This document shows, one piece after another, positions 52,933 to 63,182 of a stretch of DNA of 64,000 nt. The translations under genes and the position numbers were made by a program. The number at the start of each line of letters is the position of its first letter. Position 1 is the first letter of the stretch. Under the pieces are notes generated by a model. The model worked only from the letters and a program-made list of their open reading frames with translations. It did not search any database and was not told the origin of the DNA. Source of the stretch: Undaria pinnatifida (taxonomy: Eukaryota > Sar > Phaeophyceae > Laminariales > Alariaceae); assembly GCA_012845835.1 (NCBI GenBank), contig JABAKD010000004.1, positions 930,001 to 994,000 on the forward strand, in the 5' to 3' direction.

Positions 52933-53464
52933 GTGTGAGGTTGCTTGTGTCGTCCTGTGGTCTTCCGTCACATCCTCTCATTTTTTTTTCATTTTTTTTC
53001 GCCCGTTGGGAGACGACAGAGAGTTTTTGTCTCAGTTTTGTACACGCCAGCCGCCAAATGTGTTTTTAACAGAAGCCCGATCGGCGCCCGCCACAAATCA
53101 CCGGCCGTAGAGTGACCGCTGTACACCAAGGGGGGGGCGGAGCTCCTAACGAGCTCGCCACGTTCAGAATTCACGACGCTGTCGTTGATTTCGTCGAACG
53201 AAGTGTGTGGAGAACACAAAATTGCGCCGCGTCTTATCCAAGATCTGATTGCGAATTTATCAGGCTGATGTTGGCCAAGATCGCCGCGAGAAATCGTTTT
53301 TCCCGGAATTCTGGAAAGTTCCCAAAAACAATTCTACCAAATTGGGTCCATAGTCAACCGTTCAGGCAAAGTTTGGCTAGGAGCTTCGGGAATTCATAAC
53401 TTTTGGTCTTCCATTGTCACCGGTTAGACCTGCATCATTGTATAACTTTTATGTTCAATGTTCC

Positions 53465-54235
53465 GCAGCAGCAGCAGCAGCAGTAGCAGCAGTATCGGTT
53501 ATATCCGCCGCGTGATCTATATCCAAGTATTAACTCTGGGGGTGTACCCAGGCAGCTGATGAAGGCCATGTTCCACAGCTAGCAGCAGTGGCAGCAGCGG
53601 CAGTAGTATCCGTTTTGCCCGCCACAAGATCCATATCCAAGCACCCATCGAATCCGGAGATGTGCCCAGACTGCTGCTTGCAGTCAGCCCATGTTCCACA
53701 CAGCAGCAGCAGAATCCGTTACACCCTCCGCGGGATCTGTATCCATGTATGAATCCCGGAAGTATACCCAGTCCCCAGCCTGCGGCTGAATGCAAGGTTC
53801 CAGAGGCAGCAGCAGCAGCGGCAGCAGCAGCGGCAGTAGTATCCGTTTCGCCCGCCACAACATCCATATCCAAGCACTATCTAATCCCGGGATGTGCCCA
53901 TATTGCCGAGTGCAGTCAATGTCCCACAGAAACAGCAGTATCCGCTACACCCGCCGCGTTATCCATATCCATGTAAACCCGGGGGTGTACTCAGGTTGCT
54001 AGATACTGTAATGCAGTGTTCCACAGCTAGCATCAGAAATAGTACCCGTAATACCCGCCGCGTGATCCTTATCCCCATATGGAACCCGAGGATGTGCCCC
54101 GACTGCTGACTGCAATGCTAATTTTCCACAGCATACTGCACCAGCCGTACCCGTTATACCCGCCGCATGATCCATATCCATCCACCGATTCAATCAAACC
54201 CGCCGGGACTGTATCCAGGATATCTTTTGACGAAC
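53465..54235. repeat. CAG-rich minisatellite, about 115-125 bp unit
   Basis: About seven units of the form (AGC)n, GTATCCGTTATACCCGCCGC, ATCCATATCCA, CCCGG-GTGT(A/G)CCCAG, GTTCCACAG. The (AGC)n part varies in length. Open frames with poly-Ser or poly-Ala do not persist from unit to unit, so it is read as non-coding. Confidence 0.75.
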
Positions 54236-54239
54236 GCAG

Positions 54240-55220
54240 GTAAGTAGTATGTCTTGGGCGGCGATAGGCGAACCCACAACGCGTTACGGGTAGTGCTCTC
54301 CTCTACTTAGTCTTCGGGAACCACAAATAAATCGCTTCCAAAATATGACGATTGTGGCGTTATCAAGCAATCAGGAAGAGCGCGCGGCAGTACGAGTATC
54401 GATCACCATGCCGCGCGTGCGTGTCGTACAGCTCGTTACACTGCATTTTGAAGACATCGCCTACCCCAGCTGACCGGGCTGCTTCCTGTGGCCCATGCTG
54501 CAATCGCATAACACACTTTTGACACGTTTTCCCTTGAAGTCCCTAACTAGCTAGTGACACGAAACTAGGGGCATTGCTGTTGTACAGGAGGTGCTTGCCA
54601 GAGTCGAGCAACGCTAATAATACGAGTAGCCCATCGTCGCAGCCGCTCGTGTCGTCCGCACTTTGTCTGATGGCCATCACCGATTTTGTGGCTTCAGCTT
54701 TGCTTGCCGACCTGAGTTGATTCTTCAGCACTATCCATTAAACCAGTTAGTCACATGGCGATTGTTTCGGTTGACGAATTAGTGGTACCGCCCGAGGCTG
54801 CATTCACGCGCGCAAAGTTACGCAGCTACCTTAGCACCGGTGAAGCTGCTTTAGTGCCGAAAGGTGGTATGGTTCTCTTCTGGTTATGGGAATGTATTCC
54901 GCGGCTCTCCCTTCTCCCGAGCAGACCCTCGACGTCAAACTGACGAATGCGGGTAAGCCTAGCTCCTTCGTATGCACGACAATTACTTCCGCGGTTGGTT
55001 TCCCGTGAAGGCAGTCAATGTCAAATTGACAACATTCCCCAGTTTCCTGAGGTCCTCTTCGTAAATAAATAGTTCAAATGTGCCGGATGAACGAGTAATG
55101 ATTTGCTACTATTAATACTGTGAATGTATTTAACACGTTCCTAATTAACACTTGCATACTAAGAATAATAACAACTGGGCGTCATATATCTTTAAAGAAT
55201 AATACGCCTGTAAAATCGAG
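54240..55220. other. Intergenic; possible isolated exon-like segment near 54860-54950
   Basis: At 54860-54951 the plus strand reads YSAALPSPEQTLDVKLTNAG before a donor-like GTAAGC. No matching acceptor or partner exon was found, so this is only noted. The rest is unassigned. Confidence 0.2.
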
Positions 55221-55225
55221 CCGCT

Positions 55226-55292
55226 GGTGTATCACGCAGCTTGCAAAAATGAGCATCGACCCTTAAATTTTATCGGACTCACAGCTCACGTA
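55226..55292 (+). repeat. Short fragment, AGCTTGCAAAGATGAG family variant
   Basis: CACGCAGCTTGCAAAAATG, GAGCATCGACCCTTA, CTCACAGCTCACGT. Confidence 0.55.
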
Positions 55293-55369
55293 CTTGAAAA
55301 AAAAAAAAACTGGTATACATTGGTCGGCGGTCCAACCTCTTGGGGAAAATTAACAGTGGGGAGCAGCAC

Positions 55370-56130
55370 GCCACTACCGTTAATTGGCGCTGCTTTACAG
55401 TAGATTGTTGAGTCCATCTATTTCCCAGTTTGTTGAGGTCCTCTATGATGGACTATTCAAACGTCCCCGATGGGCCATTATGGAGCAGTCCAACCTAACA
55501 AAAAAAAACACACTAGGGAACAGAACACAAAAAAATACCGTTAGATGGAGCTGTTGTTGGTATGGTATCCCCTCATCCCCTCCACCCCGTTGCGGCGTTA
55601 TTATTTACAGCAGTTGTTCCCTCTATAGCTGGTAGGCGTCATCACCTGCCTGAACGAACGGCTTCGCCCCCCCCCCTTCTGTCAGAAGGTGTGAGGGGGA
55701 CAGCAAGAAAACAATAATACCAGAGATGTAACACCCAAGCAACCCTCGTGTGAGTAACCGTTACAGAGCTAGAGGCACCCCTGCATAATAGCAGTAGTCG
55801 GTCCTTAGGTCCATATTGCTTGTACACCTTTTCCCGGGATTCTTGATGACGGCAAATCGAAATGTACCGGATGGGCCAATGGACAGCAGTCCAACCGAAA
55901 CAAAACGAAAAAGCACTACCCACGGGAACAGCACGTCGTTGCAAATTAAATTGGCGCTGCAGTTCAGTAGATAAATTATTGCATTTTCTAGTTTGCCGAG
56001 TCGTGACGTCATCTAGAACGGAAAGTCCAATTTGTGTCCGATAGGCCATCAGCCTGCAATCCGATCTGAAAAGTGAACCGGGGAAAAGCTCGCCAGTACC
56101 GTTGATTGGCGCTGCATGGAAGTAGAGCAA
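55370..56130. repeat. Loosely repeated block, about 120-330 bp spacing
   Basis: GGCGCTGC(T/A) followed by AGTAGA and a segment with GTTTGC(C)GAG and GGGCCA recurs at about 55385, 55965 and 56108, each after GGGAAC/GGGGAA-AGC-CG. Diverged tandem repeats of unknown type. Confidence 0.4.
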
Positions 56131-56384
56131 GTCTGTTAACAGCAGCGTACGAACCTCCCACACTCCTGGCGGCGGGGCGGGAAGCTTTCGCCCAGGGTGC
56201 GCCCGGCCGTGGCCAAACACGGGATCCATCCATGAGATCTACGATGCTGCTCGCGATGTGTCCCGCCTGACTCACTTTTTGAAGTTGTGCTGATGATGAT
56301 GCCGATGTTGGCGCTGCATACTGGACATCTTCCACCGCCCTGCCCGACTCTACCCGGGCTTGCAAAAAAGGCGTTTTTTTCTAA

Positions 56385-56460
56385 CGCTAGCAATCCTAAC
56401 CCTACCCCTATCCCTAACTCTCTCCCTAATCCTAACCCCAACGTTATCCCCTAACCCAAG
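56385..56460. repeat. Interstitial telomere-like CCCTAA repeats
   Basis: Imperfect CCCTAAC units downstream of gene C. Another stretch lies at 56770-56815 in the last intron. Confidence 0.65.
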
Positions 56461-56645
56461 GCCCCATGTGGTGGTCCCCAACCCAAGGTCCCATCATGTT
56501 GGTTCCCTAACCCCGGCAGTCCAGCTGCTAAAATTCCCCCGGTGGCCTCCGCACCCAGCGGCCCCCTATTGATACCCACTTGCACCGTCACAATGAAGCG
56601 AACAACGTGTACCAAGTATACACCGGCAACTATTTAACGAAACGC

Positions 56646-56736
56646 TTACAACGGTCGGTCACCGACGTCGGTAGCTTTGGCCCATGAAGAAGCGGTTTCG
56701 GCAATGATGTCGAGAATCCCTTGAGGGAGGGAGAGA
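56646..56736 (-). CDS. Gene C last exon
   Basis: Enters in phase 2 after an AG (GCAGCTAAG) and ends at TAA (56646-56648). Encodes SLPQGILDIIAETASSWAKA and TDVGDRPL. It joins in phase to 58296-58514. A decayed copy at about 57486-57565 in the intron upstream repeats DIISET and KLPT. The exon is short, so the call depends on phase, the echo and protein-like composition. Confidence 0.48.
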
Positions 56737-57485
56737 CTTAGCTGCCGCCCACGATAATGCCACAAACTCCTAACCCTAATGCTAACCCTAACCCTAATGC
56801 TAACCCTAATCTTAACCTTGTGGGTCACAGATACACTTTCTACGCGCCGGTGCAAAGTCATGGCTTCGCGTGAAGATTTGTATGAACGTTAGCCGTTGCA
56901 CAGGTGCTGGATATCGTGTCGTCTGTACCAAGTGCGGTTGGTTGTGGTGTGTCTCCGTCGATTCAGGTGACAGAGAGTCAGACACATCCTTCTCGTCTTC
57001 TCCCCGGGTGGAAGCAATTGCCGTTGCCTCAAGTCAATTCTATCGTTTTGCCCTTTTTGTTGGTTGGTCGTCGGACTTTGCCCCCAGCCTCTGGCGTGTA
57101 CTACACGCTAGGAAAGACAGGATGATACGTTGTGGCGGTCATGAGTCGAACCTGGGGTAAGGTACCCCACGATACCCCAACCTCAACATTGAATCAAACG
57201 TACTTCGTTGGTCACTTTTCGTCGGTCATTTCGTCGGTCATCCGAATTACTAGCTTTTTACCCCAAAACAATAGTGCCGGAAAAGAAGCGTGAACAGTCA
57301 CTCCTCGAAAAGTCAGCAGCTTTTCCCCTTCGAAGGCCGAAATTATATTATTATCAATACACCCCCGCACTACGGTATACACACTACCTAAATATAACTA
57401 TAACGTTACTACTGCTGTAGACTATATCGTACATCTAAATTTAACTATAGTACTAATACACTGCCTACACATAACTGTATGCAGT

Positions 57486-57565
57486 TAGTCATCGAAGTCG
57501 GTAGCTTTGACCCAAAAACGGTTTCGGAGATGATGTCGAGATCCACGAGAAGAGGGGAGGGAAGG
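57486..57565 (-). pseudogene. Exon echo of gene C last exon
   Basis: On the minus strand GGATCTCGACATCATCTCCG, AAACCGTTTTTGGGTCAAAG and CTACCGACTTCGATGAC align with the last exon (ATTCTCGACATCATTGCCG, AAACCGCTTCTTCATGGGCC, AAAGCTACCGACGTCGG) with deletions. It lies on the transcriptional upstream side. Confidence 0.6.
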
Positions 57566-57569
57566 GGCA

Positions 57570-58290
57570 GTGGTCGCCCGCGATGATGTAATCAGCGCCC
57601 GCTGTCTTTTTGCCGCAATCTCGCCAATCTCAACTGTGTCGGTCCGTGCGCGATGTTTCTCCCTGCTCTTGGTCCACCTACGGGGGTACGGAGTATAAAC
57701 GCAATTATTCGCACGCCCGTGAAGGCAGCGTAACAACATAGCACCGCCTCGGGCACCACCATAGAATTCGTAAGACAGATTGTACTCGCGTTGTATGAAA
57801 GTCGTCGAAATGCCGGTATAAATAATATATTATTGTAGTGTGCTCTGCGTTCGCTATTATCGTTACCAGGTATACATTATTGCGTCGTACCAGGTATAGA
57901 GTGTGGGATCGGTTAGGCCTCCTGCTGCGGTCTGCCAGAAACTCTCACGCGAGGTTGCTCCTCCCGCGTTGATTCGCCGATTATCAACGCGGCACCTCGT
58001 GGAAGAAGACAGTTACCCCGGTGGAATAATTACTACAATAATCTGACGTCGTTGTCGGCGTGCGTTGCGGGCAACGAAGGGCGGACGGGATGGTCTGATT
58101 TTTTCCTCACCGCTTCCTACGGCTGTCGTGCTGTTATTGTGTCGATCATCGTGGAAATGGTCTATTTCCACTCTCTCTCTCGTGATTATTTACAACCGAG
58201 AAGCTTTCTCCAACTCCGGGGACACACTGTTTACGTCCCCCCATTTTGGTTCCAAGATTGCCGAGGTATAACCAATAATGCGCCGTCATT
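57570..58290. other. Gene C intron, no recognised feature
   Basis: Two TACCWGGTA motifs (57864, 57888). A plus-strand open frame 58052-58420 runs into gene C's exon on the opposite strand and is not supported. Confidence 0.35.
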
Positions 58291-58295
58291 CCCAC

Positions 58296-58514
58296 CTGGA
58301 AGTGGCGTGGAGCCGGACCCGCATCTCGTGCTGAGACTCCAGCGCAAATACACGCCGGAGCTCATCCAGCTCTCCGGGTATCTCTGGAACCTTGCCCCTC
58401 TTTTGCAATGCCTCCACTAGCTCTTGTGATTCCATGGATTGGGCGGCGCGCCTAGCTCGTCTCTCCGTCAAATAGAGGCGTTTTCGAGCTCGGAGGTGTC
58501 GCTTCAGTTTTCGG
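58296..58514 (-). CDS. Gene C exon, basic coiled coil
   Basis: A 219-bp exon with acceptor GTTGGCTTTTCGCAG and donor GTGGGA, phase 2 at both ends. Encodes RKLKRHLRARKRLYLTERR, then MESQELVEALQKRGKVPEI and ELDELRRVFALESQHEMRVR. The heptad pattern and charge suggest a coiled coil continuing from the exon upstream. No family recognised. Confidence 0.65.
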
Positions 58515-58813
58515 CTGCGAAAAGCCAACACGTGTTTTATGCAAGCGTTTCCGACGTTGAGTACGTGACAGTCTTGGAAGGAGAGAGTGTTGTTTGAGAT
58601 CGGTAACCGGAGGAAGAACAACCCATGCCTAGTTAGTGAGAGCGATGCGTGTTGGTCCTTGTTCTCTGTGTGTGAACGCAATGGCAGCGACACATGCCGC
58701 GATATCATAGAGATGTGCGCACGCACCCTCTTTTTTGCGAGGCTCGTAACATGACGAGCAAACTACTCTCAACTACTCTGTACCTCACCCCGAAACGTTC
58801 TTTTTTTCAAGTA

Positions 58814-58993
58814 CAGTAGGTGGCCCTATATAATGCGGGTATGTGTCACGAACATTTACCCGCACTATACCGAGAACGCGCACTAGATAAAAATCGGCCA
58901 CTATGAAGGTGTCTATATTGTGCCAAGCGATTTCACCCGCACAATATCGGACACCCGCACTATATGACCCGCACTGTATAGGGCCACCTACTG
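58814..58993. mobile_element. Tc1/mariner-type MITE, 180 bp
   Basis: The ends are near-perfect inverted repeats, CAGTAGGTGGCCCTATA followed by (TAA or CAG)TGCGGGT, flanked by TA on both sides (58812-58813 and 58994-58995), the duplication typical of Tc1/mariner. Internal CCCGCAC/GTGCGGG motifs repeat. No coding capacity. Confidence 0.8.
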
Positions 58994-59094
58994 TAAACTG
59001 AAAGCGCACCCCGATCAACCAAAAACCCGTGGTCAATGTATCAAAAACGATTACTTTGCCAAGCAAGAATGGCACTTATCCCGCCAATTTTGGG

Positions 59095-59190
59095 GTTAAC
59101 GCCTTAACAACTTGAAAGCCCGCTTTTTTTGGAGACGAAATCACTTGAAATTAGTATGAGAGGGGTTTCGGGGCTCTAAAGGGGCCAAGA
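59095..59190 (-). mobile_element. TTAA-type 95-bp MITE
   Basis: Inverted copy: TTAACGCCTTAACAACTTG at one end, GGGGCTCTAAAGGGGCC at the other, GAAATCACTTGAAATTAGTA inside. Confidence 0.65.
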
Positions 59191-59696
59191 AGTCCCGTCA
59201 TTGAGAAAAAAAATAAGCCAAAAAGTGATAAACAACCTTGATACCTTTGGCGTGGCACGCGCCCAGCAACGTGGCAGTGTCAAGGTTTTTCGCGTGGGTA
59301 AGGGGGATTCTTGATGCCGGTTCGGGTTGTCTGAAAACTAGTTTGTTGTGTTCGACTGGGTGGCGGGGTTTCCACTGTTATGGAAGCATGACAAAGGGCT
59401 TGACACCTGCCCTGTTTTGATGGCGGTGCAGGTGAGCCGTGTGCCTCTTCTAAGACGCACAGAGTTGCGTGACTACGCCGCTTTCGTCGCGATTAACGGT
59501 GCGAGAAAAGACAGGCGATGGGTGAGAAAGAAAAAGGCTCGCGCTTGACGAAAAGAAGGGGGTGTGCTCGGTAGGGAGTTTGGTAGATCATGTGTAACTT
59601 GCGCTACCCCGCCTATCCAAGAGTAAACTTTTCTCGCCATCCAGCTAGCACGTACGTACACATGTTATGCGTCCATGCACGTGGTCGCCTGCATAC

Positions 59697-59845
59697 CTGT
59701 GCTCCATGTGCGCTTTCTGTTTTTCCCGCTGGGCCTTTTCTCTTTCATCCCGCAGTTGTTTCAGCCGCTGTCCGACGGTAAGACCCTCCTTGTCGTCTAT
59801 TACAGGGAAAACGGGATTCCCCTCCTCGTCCTCCTCACCCGTCCC
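59697..59845 (-). CDS. Gene C exon, acidic segment and coiled coil start
   Basis: A 149-bp exon (acceptor TGCCTCCAG, donor GTATGC), entering in phase 0 and leaving in phase 2, which matches 58296-58514. Encodes GTGEEDEEGNPVFPVIDDKE, then GLTVGQRLKQLRDEREKAQR and EKQKAHMEH, a strongly heptad-like charged helix. The split codon gives Ser before RKLKR. A duplicate of its first 45 bp with the acceptor lies at 60066-60110. No family recognised. Exons further upstream, beyond 60 kb, were not identified with confidence. Confidence 0.68.
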
Positions 59846-60065
59846 CTGGAGGCATTCCGAGCACGAAAAATAAAATAAAGCATTTGCAGCGTTAAGGTTT
59901 ACACGAGCGTGTTTCTAACGGGAGACTTTTTTTGTAATAAAATAGTTTTGGATACAGGCTCTTGCATTTTTTTTTTTTTTCTGGGTTTGATCCAGTAAAA
60001 AATGTACTTTTTTTGTTGATGGTTCGGTTTTGCGTACGAGTGCCACTACTTCGTGTTTATGTTAG

Positions 60066-60110
60066 TACAGGGAGAACGGGAGTGCCCTCTTCGTCTTCCT
60101 CGCCCGATCC
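60066..60110 (-). pseudogene. Exon echo: 5' part of gene C exon 59697-59845
   Basis: After an acceptor-like CCGCCAG the minus strand reads GSGEEDEEGTPVLPV, compared with GTGEEDEEGNPVFPV, then a stop. Located on the transcriptional upstream side with the acceptor retained. Confidence 0.72.
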
Positions 60111-60233
60111 CTGGCGGCGGTTTTCAGCCAACGTGTCTCACTGACGGGAGCCCCCAACTAACTGAAGAACTATATGATAATATATTATAGTGTATATGTA
60201 TACACTATATAGATATACTTATATTATAAAAAA

Positions 60234-60520
60234 TGAAAATACACTCCAGCTGTGAGATCGAAGATTTCGTCGAAACTTATCTTTGCAAGCTGTGTGTGAT
60301 ACTCCGATCGCGCGCATTACGAGTTGTGTGTCCTCATTAAGGATATAGGTCGGCGACTCCCCTTACAACTACAGTGTAGCTATCAGGGTCAACAGGGTGA
60401 TTTTAGTCAGTCTGTGCGCGGAAACCATAAAACCCGTTCCTGAGGGGGACAAAATCTGACAGCTGTGGAGGGAAATGTATCCTTTTATCAAGTGAATCTT
60501 GTAAGTCGAATAACCGGTGA
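60234..60520 (-). mobile_element. AGCTTGCAAAGATGAG family, full copy
   Basis: Inverted copy starting CACTCCAGCTGTGAG and running to GAATAACCGGTGAGG, beside an AT-rich block (60170-60230) like the spacer of the fold-back at 18062-18655. Confidence 0.68.
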
Positions 60521-61060
60521 GGGGGGGAGGCGGAGTTTTGAATGACGTGGGGGCCTGGTTTTGATCGAAAGCAAGCGGGTTTGGAGGGGGGGGTTGGGGC
60601 GGGGGGGGGGGGAGGGGGGGCAATTTGTGCATGTAAGCTAGAAATCCTTTCAAGGGGATAAATCTGACGGTTTTGGCACCAGTTTATTATTGGGGCGGGG
60701 GGGGGGGGGGGGGTTGGGGCGGGGGGGGGGGGACGTGTGGGGCAGCTCAATATGTGCGTGGAAACTATACATTATTTTGAGGGGATAAATGTGACGGTTT
60801 TGGAAATAATGCATCAGTTTATCATTTATATCCTGGGGTAAGTCGTACGATCAGTGAGTAAAGAGAGGGTGGAGTGTTCGAGGGGGTGGGGTTGGGATGG
60901 GTTGGGGGGGGGGGGAAGGAAGGGCTTTAGGTGAGGGGATTGTTATACGTGTGGTGCTAGGTCTAGGCGATGGTGCGGGTGATGGGGAAGAAGGGGGCGT
61001 TCGAGGCGGGGAAGGGGGGGGGGACACAGCGGCTATTCTACCAGGTACCTGGTATAAACT
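60521..61060. repeat. Degenerate G-tract repeats
   Basis: Units with TATCATTTATATCC- or TTTATCAAGTGAATC-like segments followed by long poly-G runs (GGGGCGGGGG) occur two to three times. Open frames made of Gly or Pro here are artefacts. Confidence 0.55.
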
Positions 61061-61200
61061 TATATCTGTATGTCTATATAGGCATACTTCCAAACATCTC
61101 GGCAAGCGACTCGTCTTGGAATCACTTGATTGTAAGGCACCGCTTCGCTCTCAGCGCCCCCACTCGGAAGATGCCTTCCTAAACCCTCCTCTCAAAGAAC

Positions 61201-61270
61201 CTTCTCGCCGGCTTTCTTTGCGTTCCTTGCTTTCTTTCTTCGCCTTCTTCTTGTTCTTCGGGACCGCCCC
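61201..61270 (-). other. Candidate lysine-rich exon upstream of gene C
   Basis: On the minus strand an AG (AGTGTAG) is followed by VPKNKKKAKKESKERKESRR and a donor-like GTTCTT. The composition suits gene C, but the phase out (2) does not match the next known exon (phase 0), so another exon would be needed. Confidence 0.2.
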
Positions 61271-61324
61271 TACACTAACTTCAACACAAAATCTCCATCA
61301 CTGCTTCAAGATAAATATCCCCTT

Positions 61325-61527
61325 TCCGCGCACAGATTGATTAACATCACCCTGTTGACCCTGGTACAAGCTACACTGTAGTAGTTCGAAGGGAAGTCGC
61401 CGACCTGCCGTATCCTTAATGAAGACACACGCACCCCGTAATACGCGCGATCGGAGTATCACACACACAGCTTGCAGAGCAAAGACGAGTTTCGACAAAG
61501 TCTTCGATCTCACAGCTGGAGTGTGTT
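61325..61527 (+). mobile_element. AGCTTGCAAAGATGAG family, copy truncated at its 5' end
   Basis: GATTGATTAACATCACCC through CTCACAGCTGGAGTGTG. Confidence 0.65.
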
Positions 61528-61535
61528 CTTGTGAC

Positions 61536-61806
61536 GCATGCTACGATAGAGGTAGGTGGCAGTTGTGGTCTGAAATGAAATGATTTCTAAATGACGGCGC
61601 TCCTCAACCTGGGCAAAATCGTCGGAAATTGGTATTTTTTTTGCACTATTCTCGTCGTGTACGCAGGCCAAGGGATTTTTTCATCCGGTAGGTAGCAGTT
61701 ACAATTATTCTCCGAATCAAGTTTTGGGAGAGGTATGAAGCTCTCCCGAATCGAGGGGTAGTATTAAGAAAAAAATGTGGTCCAGCACCTCTATTCGTAG
61801 CACGCG
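61536..61806. mobile_element. MITE with ends CGCATGCTACGATAGAGGT
   Basis: The left end is CGCATGCTACGATAGAGGT and the right end, reverse-complemented, CGCGTGCTACGAATAGAGGT. Internal landmarks: AAATGACGGCGCTCC, AAAATCGTCGGAAATTGG, GGTATGAAGCTCTCC. Related copies or fragments: 24540-24870, 39160-39720, 41623-41920, 43145-43310, 45142-45170, 46430-46510, 50085-50345. Confidence 0.65.
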
Positions 61807-62261
61807 TTGTTTGCAATTGCTTCACAGAAAAATTGGTCGTTTTGCCGAGACCGTGCGATGGCCACGGCACATTTTTCTCAATTTAGTTTGGTCAAGCACA
61901 TAACTCCTCAAGCGGGGAAGTTGATAAAATAAGGAGCACTCGCTTCGTAGTTCGCGCCATTTCGAGAAACGGGAAAGTTTGAGTTCTCCCCGAGTGGGGA
62001 TTGGCGCAGTAGTATGTTGTTTCGCCTGGATGCTTCGCGGAGGTCATTTGCGACCACGGGCACCTACTTCCGGTAGTCTTGCCATATGGGAGCCGGGGTG
62101 GGTTGCACTCGGTTTGTGCATCAATGGGAGCCGGGAGGGGGGGTAGATGCCAGGGAAACGGGCAATTGTGGCCACATAATCGTCATTGTTATCATCACGC
62201 CGGTGCTAGAGGTTGGTCTTGCCCCGAATATACCACTTCAAAATATCTCAAGGAAGCAGAT

Positions 62262-62480
62262 ACAGTCGTGCTGCGGCATTAATTTATCGCTCTTGGCCCT
62301 CTTTAGTACGAGGACCCAGTTTAGTGCGGTGATAATCGTCTGTCACAACCGTCACCTACAGATCTACAGTGTTCTGCGTTGTCCCGGGACAGTGCGGGGT
62401 CCCACTTTAGTGCGGGTAGTGTCATTTTGCAAGGCACCACACGAACGCGGGACCACGGCTGCCTATAGTGTAGCACCCGG
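62262..62480 (+). repeat. TTTAGTGCGGT repeat family
   Basis: GATACAGTCGTGCTGCGG, CCCAGTTTAGTGCGGTG, CCACTTTAGTGCGGG and CACGGCTGCC. Also contains CACCCGGG/CCCGGGTG pairs at its right side. Confidence 0.5.
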
Positions 62481-62644
62481 GTGATAAGTTTTTTCAAACC
62501 CCAATCCAATTACCCGATTTTATCACCCGGGGCAGGTTTGTGTGGCACGTTTGTATGTCACGCCACATAGAGTATACCATACCACCAGATGCTATTTTCA
62601 CTAGAATCCCGCAGGTTATCACCGGGGGTGTTGCATCCATGCGG

Positions 62645-62950
62645 GTTGCCCCGGTGGTCTAGTGGTTAACCTCCAACACTACTAAGGTCGGAGTCAGGAG
62701 CTCAAAAATCTCGGTGTGGAGATTTTTGTTTTATGGAGACACGAACTGCCGAGAGTGCTTAATAGAGTGGGTAAGCGCGATTCGAAGCGAGTCGACGAAG
62801 GAAGAAAGTGCTGAATTATTTTCGCGATAAAAATGAAGGTGCGTACCGTAGTGGGTAGGGGAGAAGAGCCCGATTAGTGACCCCGGATCTGAGGTCTACC
62901 TCTAGGAAAGGAGAAGGAGAAAGGAAAAGAGTGCGAAGGTATTAGATGGC
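62645..62950 (+). mobile_element. tRNA-headed SINE (GGTCTAGTGG family)
   Basis: Box A GGTGGTCTAGTGGTTA; box B has decayed to CAGGAGCTCAAAAATC. Body: GATTCGAAGCGAGTCGACGA, TACCGTAGTGGGTAGG, ACCCCGGATCTGAGG. Confidence 0.7.
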
Positions 62951-63182
62951 ATGAATGATAACATTATGTATCCAACCATACCCGGAGCATCGCTATCTTG
63001 GCTCCAAGCGCCACCCGAGGGTTGAGCTGGGCACCGCGCAAAGGGGTCTCCTTTCCTTGGCCCCATGTTGTCCCACACAGGAGACCGTCATTTTTTGCTG
63101 CAAGGGTGTGAGGGAGGACGCAGGGGGAGAACGGGATATCAAACGGCTTTGCACCTCGGACAGATCACTGCTCCCTACACGA

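Noticed and set aside
59348-59548. Plus-strand frame ending in a basic sequence (VRKKKARA)
   Set aside because: It lies in the gene C intron on the opposite strand with no matching acceptor or partner exon. Composition alone is not enough.
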